In this document: piece by piece, positions 29,645 through 40,224 of the stretch
Layout of the letters: each line of letters starts with the position of its first letter
Numbering within the stretch: the first letter of the stretch is position 1
From: Odobenus rosmarus divergens
Taxonomy: Eukaryota; Chordata; Mammalia; Carnivora; Odobenidae
Direction: 5' to 3'
Assembly: GCF_000321225.1 (NCBI RefSeq)
Contig: NW_004450398.1
Span: 2,613,300 to 2,677,299, forward strand
Length of the DNA stretch: 64,000 nucleotides
Position numbers and translations under genes: made by a program
Notes under the pieces: model-generated
Seen by the model: only the letters and a program-made list of their open reading frames with translations
What the model was told of the DNA's origin: nothing
Databases searched by the model: none

Positions 29645-30190
29645 GCAAGATGGTAGCATCTCGACTGCCATTTGGATAGGAAAGACCTCTTGATATATTG
29701 ACATTTGAAGTGAGTGCGGCAGCCCTGTGAATATCTGGGGGGAAACGCAGCCAGGGGGAGAGCACAGCAGGTGCAAAGGTCCTGAGGTGGGACCAGGCTC
29801 TGTGTGTATAGAATGAGAAAGAAGCCAGGGGGCCACAGAAAGGAAATAGAGGTGTGTGCGGAGAAGTAGCAGAAGCCTATCACTTGGGGGTCTTAAAGTC
29901 CATGTTGAGGATTTATTTATTTTATTTTTTTAAAGATTTATTCATTTGACAGAGAGAGCACAAGTAGGCAGAGTGGCAGGCAGAGGGAGAGGGAGAAGCA
30001 GGCTCTCCGCTGAGCAGGGAGCCGGACGTGGGGCTCAAACCCAGGACCCCAGGATCATGACCTGAGCCGAAGGCAGACACTTAACCAACTGAGCCACCCA
30101 GGCGCCCCGGCCATGTTGAGGATTTTGACTCTATTTAGGGAGTGAAAAGAGGCCCATGGAAACTGGCAATGATGTGAACTGAGTGGCAGA
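29645..30190 (-). mobile_element. L2 LINE, minus strand, split by a SINEC
   Basis: 'GTGCAAAGGTCCTGAGGTGG' and 'GAGAAAGAAGCCAGGGGGCC' lie left of the SINEC; 'GAGGATTTTGACTCTATTTA' and 'GGCAATGATGTGAACTGAGT' lie right of it. It may be a continuation of the 28530-29070 L2, split by the MaLR LTR. Confidence 0.75.
29915..30108 (-). mobile_element. SINEC in L2, minus strand
   Basis: Full body with GCAGGCTCTCCGCTGAGCAG and the head end CCACCCAGGCGCCCC. Perfect 15-bp duplication CCATGTTGAGGATTT at 29900-29914 and 30111-30125. Confidence 0.97.
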
Positions 30191-30384
30191 AGGACTCCAG
30201 CTGAGGCCATTAGATCTCTAATTCCAAGACCCCCAGACCATTTTCCCAAGTTCAGATTTCTCCCTGGCTCCCTAACATTTTTTAATGTTTTAGAAGCCAG
30301 TATGGCAGAACCCACCCCCTGAGCAGTGTAGGAAACATAAATCCAAAGAGGCTTGACTTTTAAATTTTTTGGGTGACACACTGT

Positions 30385-30490
30385 ACATTTATTGTTTTCC
30401 CCACTAGAATGTAGGCACCTTGGTAGTGACTGTGATTTGCTCAGCACTGTGTCTCCGGAGGCTGAAGTAGTCTGTGACCATATGCTGAGT
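30385..30490 (+). mobile_element. L2 LINE 3' end, plus strand
   Basis: 'TTTTCCCCACTAGAATGTAG' and 'ATTTGCTCAGCACTGTGTCT'. Confidence 0.78.
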
Positions 30491-30499
30491 TGAACAGAC

Positions 30500-31590
30500 G
30501 ATCACCCTGCACTTACATGTCTAGGTAATGCCTCCTGGACCGAGAGCAGAGGTTCGGCAGGGAAACGGGGGTAGATTGCTAGAATGAAGACAAGGAAGGG
30601 AGAGAGGCCCCTTTGTAATCCATCACTCTAAAAGTGCAAAAGAAAAAGTCCCGGGCTTCAGACAGAAGGCACGTAGAAGGAACCCAGGGTAAAAGCTTTT
30701 TGTCTGAAAATGCCCGGGTCCTTGTGCGGGACCTTCCTCAGGATGCATGGATCCGCAGAAGAAAGTGCGGGCAGGAGACCAAACGCATACCTTCAGGTTT
30801 CACAGCCCACTGCCCACGGAGCCCCTGGCTGCAGGGAGCTGTGGTCACCCCACCTGAGAGGCAGCATCCGGGCTGCACAGATGCTGCTAAGGCAATCGCG
30901 TCACCATCTGGAGCAGAGAGTGGGGAGGGAAGCTCAGGAGGTGCCTACTCCATTTTCTGGAAAACTGGAGAGCATCTGGAAAGATTTCTTCCCACCTGTG
31001 GGCAGCTGGGTGCAGCCCCTTGCCCGCGCTCCATTTCCATCACCAGCTCCGAAGTCTGTGTGCGTGCAGTTTCTACGCTCATTGGCTGCATTATGCAAAC
31101 AACCAAAAACCCACTGCATGAGTAAGGCAGGGAACTTTTTAGTCACAGACGAGGTGAGACATAGGCTTCATCCCCCAAATAAATGTTGGGACATTAACTT
31201 TTAAATGCTGCATTGGGTTTTGCTATTTAATATTTTATTCAGCATTTCTGTCCTCTTTTTAAAATGCTCTTTTTTCATTTGAATCTACATGATGGCAGCA
31301 TTTGGGGAGAGGTGAAAATTGGCTGGGAAATCAGGTGCCCTCTTTGGGGAACTACCCCTTCCGGTTCTCCACGGGCTGTGAAGCCTATGGCCTGGATTCA
31401 TGGCCTGCTCAAGCTTTGGGGAGGAAAGATGGGGCCGTACTGTGAGACCCCTTCCAGTGTGTAGGGTCGTGGATGATCAGGGGACCAATGAGGACTATTT
31501 ATGATCATTCCTGTCCCTTTCCCCCATGTTACCCGATTCACATTAGCTGCAAAGACCTATACCGCCCCACCTCCAATTTCCATGGCTTAA
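30500..31590. other. Longest repeat-free block; two overlapping 163/164-codon frames
   Basis: No transposon recognised over about 1.1 kb. Plus-strand frames 30634-31125 and 30710-31204 overlap in different frames, so at most one could be coding. Neither has a known domain, and I see no supporting splice or codon signal. CpG is locally raised at 30650-31080, and an octamer-like ATGCAAAC lies at 31094-31101. More likely regulatory or neutral than protein-coding. Confidence 0.45.
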
Positions 31591-31591
31591 C

Positions 31592-31832
31592 ACAGGGTTT
31601 GGCAAACTGCAGCCTGTGGGCCCAATCTGGCCTGCTGTCTGTTTTATCTGTATGTAAAGTTTTATTGGAACACAGGTACACTTGTTTCTTTACAGATTGC
31701 CTAAAGACGCTTTCATGGTACAATGGCAGACTTGGGTCATTGTGGCAGAGACTGAATGAATGAAAGAACCGTAAAGCTGAACATATTTGCTCTGTGGCCT
31801 ATCACAGGAAAAAGTTCGCTAAGCTCTGATTA
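31592..31832 (-). mobile_element. hAT-type DNA transposon fossil (sister of 7498-7675)
   Basis: 'CAGGGTTTGGCAAACTGCAG', 'CCAATCTGGCCTGCTGTCTG', 'AAAGTTTTATTGGAACACAG', 'GACTTGGGTCATTGTGGCAG' and a terminal 'AAAAGTTCGCTAAGCTCTG'. A more complete copy than the one at 7.5 kb. Confidence 0.75.
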
Positions 31833-31834
31833 AC

Positions 31835-32110
31835 AGTAAAACTTATTTCTTCCTCATGCAGTGGTCCAGTGCAGGTCAGTAGGCAGCCTCCCATCATGTG
31901 GGGATTTAAGGACTCAGTGCCTATCATCCTGTGGCTCTGCCATCCTCCAGTACCTTAGAGCATTCCACAACCAGCCAATGGAGCAAGGGAGGAGAGGAGA
32001 AGTCTTCTCACCTTTTTAAACTCTGGATCTTGTCCTACTGGTAAGAACTAGCCACATGGCCGCTCCCAGGTACAAGGGGTGCTGGGAAATGTAGTCCAGG
32101 GCTGAGTAGC
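31835..32110. mobile_element. Ancient interspersed repeat, class uncertain (copy 2)
   Basis: 'CTTATTTCTTCCTCATGCAG', 'TAGCCACATGGCCGCTCCCA' and 'GTGCTGGGAAATGTAGTCCA'. Same family as 6690-7200, with different parts kept. Confidence 0.6.
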
Positions 32111-32204
32111 CACCTTCAGTGACCGGGCCATACTGTTTATGTAAAGGGGAGCACACATTTGTTTTGGACAGATAGCTGTCACCATCATACTATTTTCTGG
32201 GTAT

Positions 32205-32400
32205 GCTGGATGCCTGGCTTTGAATCATTACTGCCACTTATTGACTGGAGAACTTTGGAGAATTTAATTAAACACTCTGTGCATCAGTTTCCACATCTTT
32301 GAAGTGGGCATACAACAGTGCCTGCCTCACAGAGCTGTTGTAGTAGCAAGCGGTATGTGCTGTGTGGAGTGCTTCACACAGGGCTGGCCTGGGGCATACA
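32205..32400 (+). mobile_element. MIR SINE, plus strand
   Basis: 'GAATCATTACTGCCACTTAT', 'TCTGTGCATCAGTTTCCACA' and 'CTCACAGAGCTGTTGTAGTA'. Confidence 0.9.
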
Positions 32401-32950
32401 GAGAAAAAAGTCGGTCACCAGTGATCATGATGGCATTTCCAATGACTTCCCAGAAAACCAAAAGCTCCTTTAGAGCCTCTTGTAGTAGGGAGAGCTCTTC
32501 TCTGGGGGTGGGTGGGGGAGCCGTGTGGGTGTGAAAGGGTATGCTTCCAGGAGAGATTTGTCCAGGCCAAGGCAGTGGGGACAGACAGAAAGTGGAAGGG
32601 GTCCTCTGTCCAAGGCACACAGTGTCTATGGAACGTCTGGGGAGAGAGAGGCGCGGGCAGGCACACCCAAGCAGAGAGAGTGCTTGGTTCGTGGGCGTGG
32701 CAGCATCCCTGCTTCTGCCCTTTACTGAGACAGCATCCCCTTGCTTGTGACAAGTGGCGGGGGAGTGTCTGAATGGGAAGTCACCGAGGCACGGGGCCAG
32801 CCCCTGCTGGGAGCACGCTGACTCTAGCACTCCCCATAGCATACCAGCAAGGGCTCCCCATGTCTCACTAGGTTCTCTTCCACCACGGAAGCCAAGAAAC
32901 TTTCCAAAATATCCGACCGATGCTCAGTGCAGCACTGGTTGGTGGTAAGA
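32401..32950. other. No gene; dense overlapping small frames
   Basis: Five or more frames of 64-171 codons on both strands overlap here, as expected for GC-rich DNA with few stop codons. The 171-codon minus-strand frame also runs into a MIR. No known domain seen. Confidence 0.5.
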
Positions 32951-32954
32951 GCGG

Positions 32955-33070
32955 GATTTACTGTTCCATTGTGCAGATGGCCAGATGGAATCACTGAGGG
33001 ACACGCCAACCTCACAGAGCCAGTCAGTGCAGACCCGGGACTGGCAGCCGGGCTCCCGCCCTGCTGCACT
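32955..33070 (-). mobile_element. MIR SINE fragment, minus strand
   Basis: 'GTTCCATTGTGCAGATGGCC', 'AACCTCACAGAGCCAGTCAG' and 'CCGGGACTGGCAGCCGGGCT'. Confidence 0.75.
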
Positions 33071-33169
33071 GATAATGGACATCACTTCCGAGACAAGGGA
33101 GATGAACATTCCCCCAAACACTGAGAGGCAATGCATTGTATTTTAACATTGGTATCGGGGTGTTCTTGC

Positions 33170-33300
33170 CAGCTGAACTGCTAAGCTGTGCCGTGAGATC
33201 TTGGACCAGTCCCTTCTTCCTAGCTCTTGGTTTCCTCATCTGTAATACGGACAGCTGCTTTGTACGGCCCCTTACATCTTCATGAAGATGCCATGAAGGT
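33170..33300 (+). mobile_element. MIR SINE fragment, plus strand
   Basis: 'GTGAGATCTTGGACCAGTCC' and 'TGGTTTCCTCATCTGTAATA'. Confidence 0.82.
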
Positions 33301-33324
33301 CTGCATGAAATGAAATAGGCACAA

Positions 33325-33610
33325 TCTCTTTTCTTGGCTGTAGTCTAGTGGGGGGAAGGCGTAGAGAGACCTAAGCAAGGACAACATGTAATATATCAGC
33401 TGGGAGACACTAGGGAGAAGCAGAGCAGGGAAGGGCAAAAGGGAAGGTTAAGCTGCCGGTGCATTGGGCATTTTGATTCTAAATAGAGCCATCGGAGGGG
33501 GCTTCACTGAGAAGAGCCGTTTGAGAACTGACGGGTCAAGTAGGAGAAGGCGTGATCCCTGCAGGTGCTTGAGGACGAGCATTGCAAGAGAGGGGAGAAC
33601 AGGTGCAAAT
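33325..33610 (-). mobile_element. L2 LINE, minus strand
   Basis: 'GCTGTAGTCTAGTGGGGGGA', 'AGGGGGCTTCACTGAGAAGA' and 'AACAGGTGCAAATAATAAC' in reverse L2 order. Confidence 0.8.
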
Positions 33611-33611
33611 A

Positions 33612-33805
33612 ATAACAGTAATCACTAACAGCAACAGCTTCCTATACATGCTAGGCAGGGCATCACGCATTTCATTTTTTCACATTTTGTTACTTCGGTC
33701 GAACCGGCGAGGAAACAGGCCCAGGAGGGTGAAGTGCCTTTCCCCCAGACCACCCACTTAGTGAGAACATAAGTCTGGATTTGAACCCAGCTCTCAATCC
33801 TCGAC
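33612..33805 (-). mobile_element. MIR SINE, minus strand
   Basis: 'ACATGCTAGGCAGGGCATCA', 'GCGAGGAAACAGGCCCAGGA' and 'GGATTTGAACCCAGCTCTCA'. Confidence 0.85.
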
Positions 33806-33821
33806 CAGTGATTGCCACTGG

Positions 33822-33849
33822 GTATGTGTGTGTGTGTGTGTTGGGGGGG
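33822..33849. repeat. (GT)n followed by G run
   Basis: About nine GT units, then TTGGGGGGG. Confidence 0.9.
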
Positions 33850-34480
33850 ACGGTCCGGACATCTCCGCATCCTTCTGCCTTTGTGTCTGCTGTCTGTGGT
33901 GAGTGTACAGGGCTCTTATAACCAGGAAGGAGGCAGGGCTGGGAACAGCCATGCCATGGAGCCAGACAGCACTGCGAGTCGGACCGGCAGCCTTGGGGTT
34001 GAGTCCAGGACTCTGGCTGCCAAAATGTGTTTTGCCTGACTTGCTTAAGTCTCTTGCCTCCCTCGTTCCTTTGGAGGAAACTTCCACTGCTTGGAATACA
34101 TAACGTCATTGCAACCCTGTCCACAGCCCCAGTCTGAGAGTCTCCTGGGTCTGCAGCAAGCTTCCTCGGGAGTCAGGCTGTGTGTCCACCTGTGAGCCCT
34201 TGCATCCACTAGCCTGCCTGTCACAGCCAGGCAAGACACTGGGGTGGTGGCTCTTGTCAGTACCCTTGGGTGGACCCTGCCCGATATGCTACCTTTGTAT
34301 CCTTATTTTCACCTCTGGGGCAAACTGTCCTTTTCCTGGAGTCAAATTAGAAGGCACGCTGGCCTCCTTACTTCGGCATATTCCAGAAGTCCTGCTGCTT
34401 CCCCAGTCTGGCAAGTTACACCTTTTGTGAAACCCTGGCGCCACGTTTCTAATAAAACATGAGAGTTTCATGATTCACCT
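33850..34480. other. Mostly unassigned; possible L2 at 34290-34410
   Basis: 'GAAGGCACGCTGGCCTCCTT' resembles sense L2. The minus-strand 144- and 97-codon frames at 33690-34124 have no known domain and lie partly over a MIR. Confidence 0.4.
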
Positions 34481-35270
34481 GCACCAGTGATCATTTCTTG
34501 TCCTTGTCAGCCCCCCAATCTCTGCTGCATCTCTTTATTTTTTCCTGCATGGTCTCCCTCCCACTCCTCCTCCCCATCTACTTCCACCCCTCTCCCCTCC
34601 TCACCCCTTCTTTTCTCTTCCTCCTCCGTGACTCTCTCCCAGCCAGATCCTTCGGTCTCCCCAGACTCTCTTCACTTCACCTGTCACCTCCTTGTTGTTC
34701 ACTCTTGGGTTAATTTGTTGGAGGCTGTATTTGAATTAAAAGCTCTTTCCGTTTCCTCAAAAAATGAGCAACCAGCCAACCAAAGAGCTGTTCTGCGTCT
34801 ACAAGTGGTCTCTCATGCCACTCGATGATTCTCACTTGACATAAAATAATGCCAAGCAGCAGGAAAGCTATTGTGTCTGCCTCTTCAGTGAGTGATGCCT
34901 ACTCCGGTAGGGGGTGATGCTTGAACGTGCCCCCCCTCCCCAGTATTACTGCGGCCTCTCGCCTTGCTACCACTCTAACTCTGTGGCTCGAACGGGACTG
35001 CCCCAGGAAAGTCTCTGAAAGCCAGGCCCACCCGTGGTCTATCGTGTGGTTTCCAGCAGGTGGCAGGGACTTAGGTTGGCTGTGACCAAAACACATCTTT
35101 GCTCAGAACTGTGCATGGTATCAGTGCCGTCTTCACAAAAGTCTGTAATGAGCCACAAGTCCAAATGAACTGATAGGTGTCTGCTTGGAGTCTGGTGGAT
35201 GCAGGTGGGGAGCCCTTGTCTGTCCTCGGAAGAGGCAGGAGGCCTTGCTGGTGAAGGACATGTCTTTGGG
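34481..35270. other. Pyrimidine-rich tract then unique block with CTCF-like core
   Basis: 34545-34680 is almost all C/T and generates the serine/leucine-rich frames. 34700-35270 is repeat-poor and includes the strongest CTCF-like core in the window. Confidence 0.5.
35053..35066 (+). promoter_or_regulatory. CTCF-like core, 14 of 14 match
   Basis: CCAGCAGGTGGCAG fits CCASYAGRKGGCAS at every position and lies in repeat-free DNA. A good candidate binding site; occupancy is unknown. Confidence 0.5.
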
Positions 35271-35274
35271 TGAA

Positions 35275-35600
35275 GGTTCTGGCTCTGATGAATACCTATA
35301 GGACCGTGGGTGAGTCATTTAACCTCCCTGAACCCCAGGCTGGTCTTCTAAACCGTGACAGCTTCCCAGGAGTGGATTGAATGGCATTCTGTACCAAGTG
35401 CCTGCCAAAGGCACATGTTTACTCTAAATTTGTTACCACTGTTCTCACTGTTTTGGGATCTCATTTCCTTTGTATGTAAAATGGCACCAGAGCCCACCTC
35501 CCAGGGCCGTTGGGGGATTAGCTGATATACCGTATATCAAAAACCTCCTAGGAATGCCTGTGGAAACGTGGGACTTGGTACCACTCCTATTCTGTCTGCA
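35275..35600 (+). mobile_element. Two MIR SINE pieces, plus strand
   Basis: 35275-35410 has 'GGACCGTGGGTGAGTCATTT' and 'AACCTCCCTGAACCCCAGGC'. 35440-35600 has 'TTCCTTTGTATGTAAAATGG' and 'GGGCCGTTGGGGGATTAGCT'. They may be one MIR broken by a short insertion. Confidence 0.78.
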
Positions 35601-35794
35601 AGTTCAATCAGCAAGACAACAATGCCCATTTATATCAACACACACTGACAACTTTCCTCCCAGGAGAGGTCACTGAACTGGGGCAAGAGGAAATTCCAGA
35701 AGGCTCTGTTAATTCCATCATACCCAGTTCTTCCATCTCCAGTTATTGAGGACTTTCAGTACTCAACCATCAGTGGTAATAGTAGAAAACGAGC

Positions 35795-35945
35795 TTGTGT
35801 TGGGGCTTAAATCCTGGTGTGTCCCCTTAAACTGGTTTTAAGACTTTGCCAGATTACTAAACAAATCTTGTCCTTAGTTTCCTCATCTGTAAAGTTGTGA
35901 TCATGATACAGACTTCGAAGAGTCATTATGAAAAATCACAAGTCC
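35795..35945 (+). mobile_element. MIR SINE, plus strand
   Basis: 'TTAGTTTCCTCATCTGTAAA' and 'GACTTCGAAGAGTCATTATG'. Confidence 0.88.
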
Positions 35946-36179
35946 TAGAAAAAATAGCAAAGAGACCCTGTGATCATCTCCCCCATATTTTCTCCTTGGC
36001 TCCTGGTGGTGTTTACAGAGCCACTGCCTTTGTTGGCTGAATTCCTCCGGATTTGGAAATACCTAGCTTCGGAATGCACCTGGGATCCTGAGACCAGCTG
36101 GTGGTCAGCCTTTAGTTTGTTTACCATGTGGTGTAAGGTCAGCCTCATTGCAGTCTACCTTCTTGGTGTCTGGTGGTGG

Positions 36180-36365
36180 TTCATTCTGTGGCGGATTGCT
36201 GAGGTGAGATTCTGGGCTTCACCACGTACCCACTGCTGGGATATGGGGCCAACTTCCTGGGCTCCATTTTCCTTGCCTTGAAAATGGGGATAACAGTAGA
36301 TCTTTCCTCAGAGGGTCTTCCAAGAGGACAAAGCCTGACACACAACAGGTGGTCAAGAAATGCTG
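36180..36365 (+). mobile_element. MIR SINE, plus strand
   Basis: 'CCTTGAAAATGGGGATAACA' and 'CAACAGGTGGTCAAGAAATG'. A 103-codon frame overlapping its left side has no known domain. Confidence 0.85.
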
Positions 36366-36369
36366 ACCG

Positions 36370-36530
36370 CTCTGATGAGTTTGTTCACTTGCTTTCTGAT
36401 CTATCTCCCCGACAAGACTCTCAACTCCATGGGGGGGACAGGGAACCATCTGTTCTATTCATGGCTGTACCACCAGTACCTAGCACACTACCTGATATAC
36501 AGTAGGTGCTCAAAAAGTATGTTTGAATGA
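36370..36530 (+). mobile_element. L2 LINE 3' end, plus strand
   Basis: 'CAACTCCATGGGGGGGACAG', 'CCAGTACCTAGCACACTACC' and 'CAGTAGGTGCTCAAAAAGTA'. Confidence 0.88.
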
Positions 36531-36534
36531 GCCC

Positions 36535-37038
36535 ATGCTCGGTCGGTGTGTCGTTCACTCCCTCATTCAGTGTCTATGTTCTGTGGCTGCCTCAGAGCTG
36601 GGAAGGCACGGGTTTCTTAAAGGACCTCATTCTGGTCTCTTCTCCCAGCCCCTGAGCGGTTGGCCCCCAAAGACCATGGGTATCCTTCTGTGGGGATTTG
36701 GGCAGCCACCTGCCCCCTTGGAAGGACTTCTCCCAGAGCCCAGCCTGCTGAATCGCAGCTAATTACAACTGATGAGACGTTAATGAGTCTGAAGCTGCTT
36801 GGGAAGCTATTTCGCACATACTGAGAGGTGAGAGAGAGAAACCCATGGGATCGGACTGTGCAAAGGCTGCTGAGGAGCAGGGGTGCTGCCTGAGACCCAC
36901 AGCAATTCCCAGTGACGTGACCAGACTCTGCATCGCGGTCCTCTCTGCGGGGCTGACACAGGCAGGATCCCCGCCACACCCGGCAAGGGAGTAGCGAGGT
37001 AATAACGGTGATGATTATTACCGTACAGTACTGCTATT
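36535..37038. other. No gene or clear repeat seen
   Basis: A 120-codon minus-strand frame (36617-36979) has no known domain. No transposon recognised. Confidence 0.45.
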
Positions 37039-37039
37039 T

Positions 37040-37245
37040 ACGCAACATGTAACTGGGGCCAAGCACGATGCATGGTGCTTTATATGTACTTAATTTTATT
37101 TCATCCTGATGAGATCATGGGTGACACCATGATTATTTACCCTCATTTTGCAGCTGAGGATTGGAACACTTAATTAATTCACCTTGTATCATAGAGGTGG
37201 AAGCACGTTTGATCTCTTGGCTCCAGAATCCATGCTCTTCTTGGT
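37040..37245 (-). mobile_element. MIR SINE, minus strand
   Basis: 'CAAGCACGATGCATGGTGCT', 'CCTCATTTTGCAGCTGAGGA' and 'GCTCCAGAATCCATGCTC'. Confidence 0.85.
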
Positions 37246-37299
37246 TATTCAGAAATGCAGAAGGGAAAATGCTAACCTCAGAAGGGAGAACTCTAACCT

Positions 37300-37595
37300 T
37301 ATATTTGTTGAGCACCTACTGTGTGTCCTATGCGTTTAACTTCCCCCTTACACTAAAGCAATATGTAGAACTTCGATTTTATCTTCATTGGTCATCTACA
37401 CATGAAAGGTGTTTTCTACATAGATGACTCCTGGACTTGTCAGAAAAATAACACAGGGCAGGTATGTATTTTCCCATTTTCCAGATGAGGAAAGTGGACC
37501 CAGAGAGCGTCAGTGAGTGTGCAAGTGCATGCCGTGAATGAAGGACTGAGCCTGGGTCTGGATAGAGGTTCACCTGACTTCACGGCTGGTCACTC
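37300..37595 (-). mobile_element. MIR SINE, minus strand, with inserted middle
   Basis: 'TGTTGAGCACCTACTGTGTG' on the left and 'CCCATTTTCCAGATGAGGAA', 'ACTGAGCCTGGGTCTGGATA' on the right. About 70-100 bp between them is foreign to MIR. Confidence 0.82.
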
Positions 37596-37606
37596 TGCCC
37601 TACTAC

Positions 37607-37895
37607 AGCAGTGCTTCTAAATCAACAGCAGTGTGTGTGTGTGTGTGTGTGTATGCGCGGGGGAGGGGATCTACTTTTATTTTTTAAATTAGGATTCCTT
37701 CATTGTCAGAAGCTTTTGTAAAATACAATAAACATGAATTACTACACAAGTGATCCTACCGTTGGACATTGCCAAATTACTTATAAAAGTTTCTAGACAC
37801 TGTACTCTAAATTTCTGTATTATCTTGTCAGGGACCCATAAGAAATAGGTCCGTGGACCACACTTGGAGCAGCGCGCCTTGAGAAGCACACGTTT
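37607..37895. mobile_element. Possible hAT-type DNA transposon with GT tract
   Basis: Ends resemble short inverted termini, 'CAGTGCTTCTAAATC' on the left and 'CCTTGAGAAGCAC' on the right, with 'TCCGTGGACCACACTTGGAG' near the right end. The family is not identified. Confidence 0.45.
37631..37654. repeat. (GT)n microsatellite
   Basis: Eleven to twelve GT units, then ATGCGCGGGGG. Confidence 0.95.
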
Positions 37896-37939
37896 CTCCA
37901 CTACCTCATCTTCTTGCCTGCTGGCTCCGACCTTGCATG

Positions 37940-38290
37940 CCGGTTAGCAACCCTGGAGCTTTCTGATTTAGTGGTTCTGAAGTGGGGCCCAGGCATCTGA
38001 ATTTTTAAAGAGTACCCTATGGGGCGCCTGGGTGGGCTTAGTTAAGTGCCAGACTCTTGGTTTCCCCTTGGGTAGTGATCTCATGGTTGTGGGATTGAGC
38101 CCTGCTTGGGGCTCTGTGCTCAGTGTGGGGTCTGCTTTGGATTTTTTTCTCCCTCTCCCTCTGCACCTCCCCACTCTCTCTCTCTCTCTGTGTCTCTCAA
38201 ATGAATAAATAATATATATATATTTTTAAAAAGTACACTGCATGGTGCTAATGTGCAGTGAAGGTTGAGATGGCCTTTGAATGTGTATGT
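37940..38290 (+). mobile_element. hAT-Charlie-type transposon split by a SINEC
   Basis: Left arm: 'TGGAGCTTTCTGATTTAGTG', 'GGGCCCAGGCATCTGAATTT'. Right arm: 'GCTAATGTGCAGTGAAGGTT'. Typical of the MER-type hAT elements that end GTTGAGAACCACTG. Confidence 0.7.
38021..38222 (+). mobile_element. SINEC, plus strand, head slightly altered
   Basis: Head GGGGCGCCTGGGTGGGCTTA with an older body ('CTCATGGTTGTGGGATTGAG'). Flanked by a diverged duplication around TTTTTAAAGAGTACCCT and TTTTTAAAAAGTACACT. Confidence 0.94.
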
Positions 38291-38294
38291 CCAG

Positions 38295-39300
38295 TATGTC
38301 ACTGGAAACAGTTCTTGAAAGGTGGCAGAGGGGGATCATTCCCTATCATTCCCTTAACAGACAGGGAAGCGGAGAGCCAGAGAGATTGGGTTCGTGGTGG
38401 AGCCAGATCTAGTACTGTCTCCAGTCCCAGCTCAGGGCTATTGTTTTTTCCTTCCAGTAGCGCAGAGAAAGCCTTTTCCTTCCTTCAGGATCCTGGAGGC
38501 TCCCCTGCTTAACTGGAGGCCGCTTTCCATGGGAGTCCTCGTGCATTTGCAGGACCCCTGGCAGGGTGGTGGGCGAAGGAGAAGGAATGGGGAAATCAGT
38601 ACCTGGCAGGAAGGACAGGTCCGAGTAGCCACTGGAGGCTGGGCTGCACCTGAAATTGTACGGGTGGTTTGTGTGCATCCTCAGGGCCTTGCAGAGAAGC
38701 AGGGCTTGGGCCAGCCAGCAGCTGGACCAGTTTTGCGATTCCAGCATCGCTGAGCTCAGCAGCCTGGGTGCCATTCCTCTTTATCAGTGGACTGTCTCCA
38801 ACATAGGAAAATGCAGGTCACTGTTTTTATAGCACCACCTCCTAGACTGAACATTTCCCCCAAGTTTCTGGCCCAAAGTAGCATCTGTGACAAACTTCCT
38901 TTTAAGATGGGAGACTAAATGTTCCAAACCAGCCACCTGTGGGGGAAAAAGTACAATTCTGTGGTTTCAGACCCTGAGCACGGAGCTACGGAGACTTTTC
39001 ATTTCTTTGGGGTGATTTCTAAGTTGGCATGGGAGTCAGCATGAGGCAAATCCAGGAGCCACTACTTCTGACGCCCGTAGTTCTGAGTCCTTTCTGTGCT
39101 AGGCTGAAATTGATCTGGCTGCAGTCTCAGAGGGAAGCATTTGCCAAGCAAATGAGCAGAAAGAGGAATTGGGGCATGGGCGGGGGTGGCCTAATCCACT
39201 TGAGAGCAAACCGGTTGTATTTTTTGTTTTGTTTTGTTTTTTGCCTTGGGTAGACAAGTTGTCTTACGTGCAAATAATGCTGCTAATTATAAATGCATTT
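38295..39300. other. No gene or clear repeat seen
   Basis: About 1 kb with overlapping frames of 64-121 codons on both strands at 38394-38774 and no known domain. A (GTTTT)n stretch lies at 39222-39243. Confidence 0.45.
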
Positions 39301-39310
39301 TGTCTCTTTA

Positions 39311-39510
39311 TTTTTTTCCTTAGAGAGGGAGAGACAGAGAGAGAGAGAGAGAGAGAGAAAGAGCAGGGGGAGAGGGAGAGAGCAAATCTTAAGCAGACTC
39401 GCCCCTGAGCATGGAGCCCTATGCAGTGTTTGATCCCAGGACCCTGAGATCATGACCTGAGCTGAAATCAAGAGTCGGACACTTAGCTGACTGAGCCACC
39501 CAGGCGCCCT
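39311..39510 (-). mobile_element. SINEC, minus strand
   Basis: An older body (GACTCTTGATTTCAGCTCAG in sense) with a (GA)n run at 39334-39359. A diverged duplication, AAATGCATTTTGTC / AAATGTGTTTTGTC, flanks it. Confidence 0.94.
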
Positions 39511-39619
39511 GAAATGTGTTTTGTCTTTACATTGATGTGTGCCCACAGATTCTTCTTGGAAATACTATCTTATCTTTCCTCTTTGAAATTGCTCCCAGAT
39601 TTTATTCTTTCCTCCCCAC

Positions 39620-39840
39620 CACCCCTATGACAATGCCTACCATTTCTTGTGCTCCACCCGTGTGCCGGACTGTGATGGATTTTCTCCATGCATGATCTAA
39701 TTCTAATCCTCACAGCCTAATAGTAACAATGATAGCAATGATTACAAAAGGAAAATAAGCAATAGCTATCATATATTGAACCCTCGTCATGTGCCAGGCA
39801 TTGTGCTGAATGTTTGCTTTATCTGCTCCATCACCATGGA
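39620..39840 (-). mobile_element. Two MIR SINE pieces, minus strand
   Basis: 39630-39722 has 'GCATGATCTAATTCTAATCC'. 39755-39835 has 'TATATTGAACCCTCGTCATG' and 'TGCCAGGCATTGTGCTGAAT'. Two separate insertions are likely. Confidence 0.75.
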
Positions 39841-39849
39841 GGATCTGCT

Positions 39850-39990
39850 TGGGTGTCCATTTCCCACACTGCCCCTGAGCTCCCTGTGAGCAGGGCTGAG
39901 TGCTTTTACCTCCCTGTCTGCCGCAGTTGCTGGAGCCTGGTAAATAGTATGTGCTCAGTAAATGCTTGTCAAAGGAATGCAGTGAATGGA
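39850..39990 (+). mobile_element. L2 LINE 3' end, plus strand
   Basis: 'TGAGCTCCCTGTGAGCAGGG', 'GGAGCCTGGTAAATAGTATG' and 'TGCTCAGTAAATGCTTGTCA'. Confidence 0.85.
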
Positions 39991-40224
39991 TGATTGAACA
40001 GGTGAAGGGCTTATCACACTCAGACTGCACTGTTAAATGTAGGCAGATTAATCTAGTGCACAATGTGTGCAGAAGGGCAAAGTGATTTTCCAAATGTGAG
40101 TATATTCAGACATTGGAAGTGCTTCCAGAATCAGCAGGAAGTTTTTTTTGTTTTGTTTTGTTTTCCCTGCTTGAGGGAGCTAGTCATTGTCACTGACTTG
40201 AAGTAAGTCACCTGAAAGCCGGTC

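Noticed and set aside
32327..32842. 171-codon minus-strand frame
   Set aside because: Overlaps a MIR and several competing frames in GC-rich DNA; no domain recognised.
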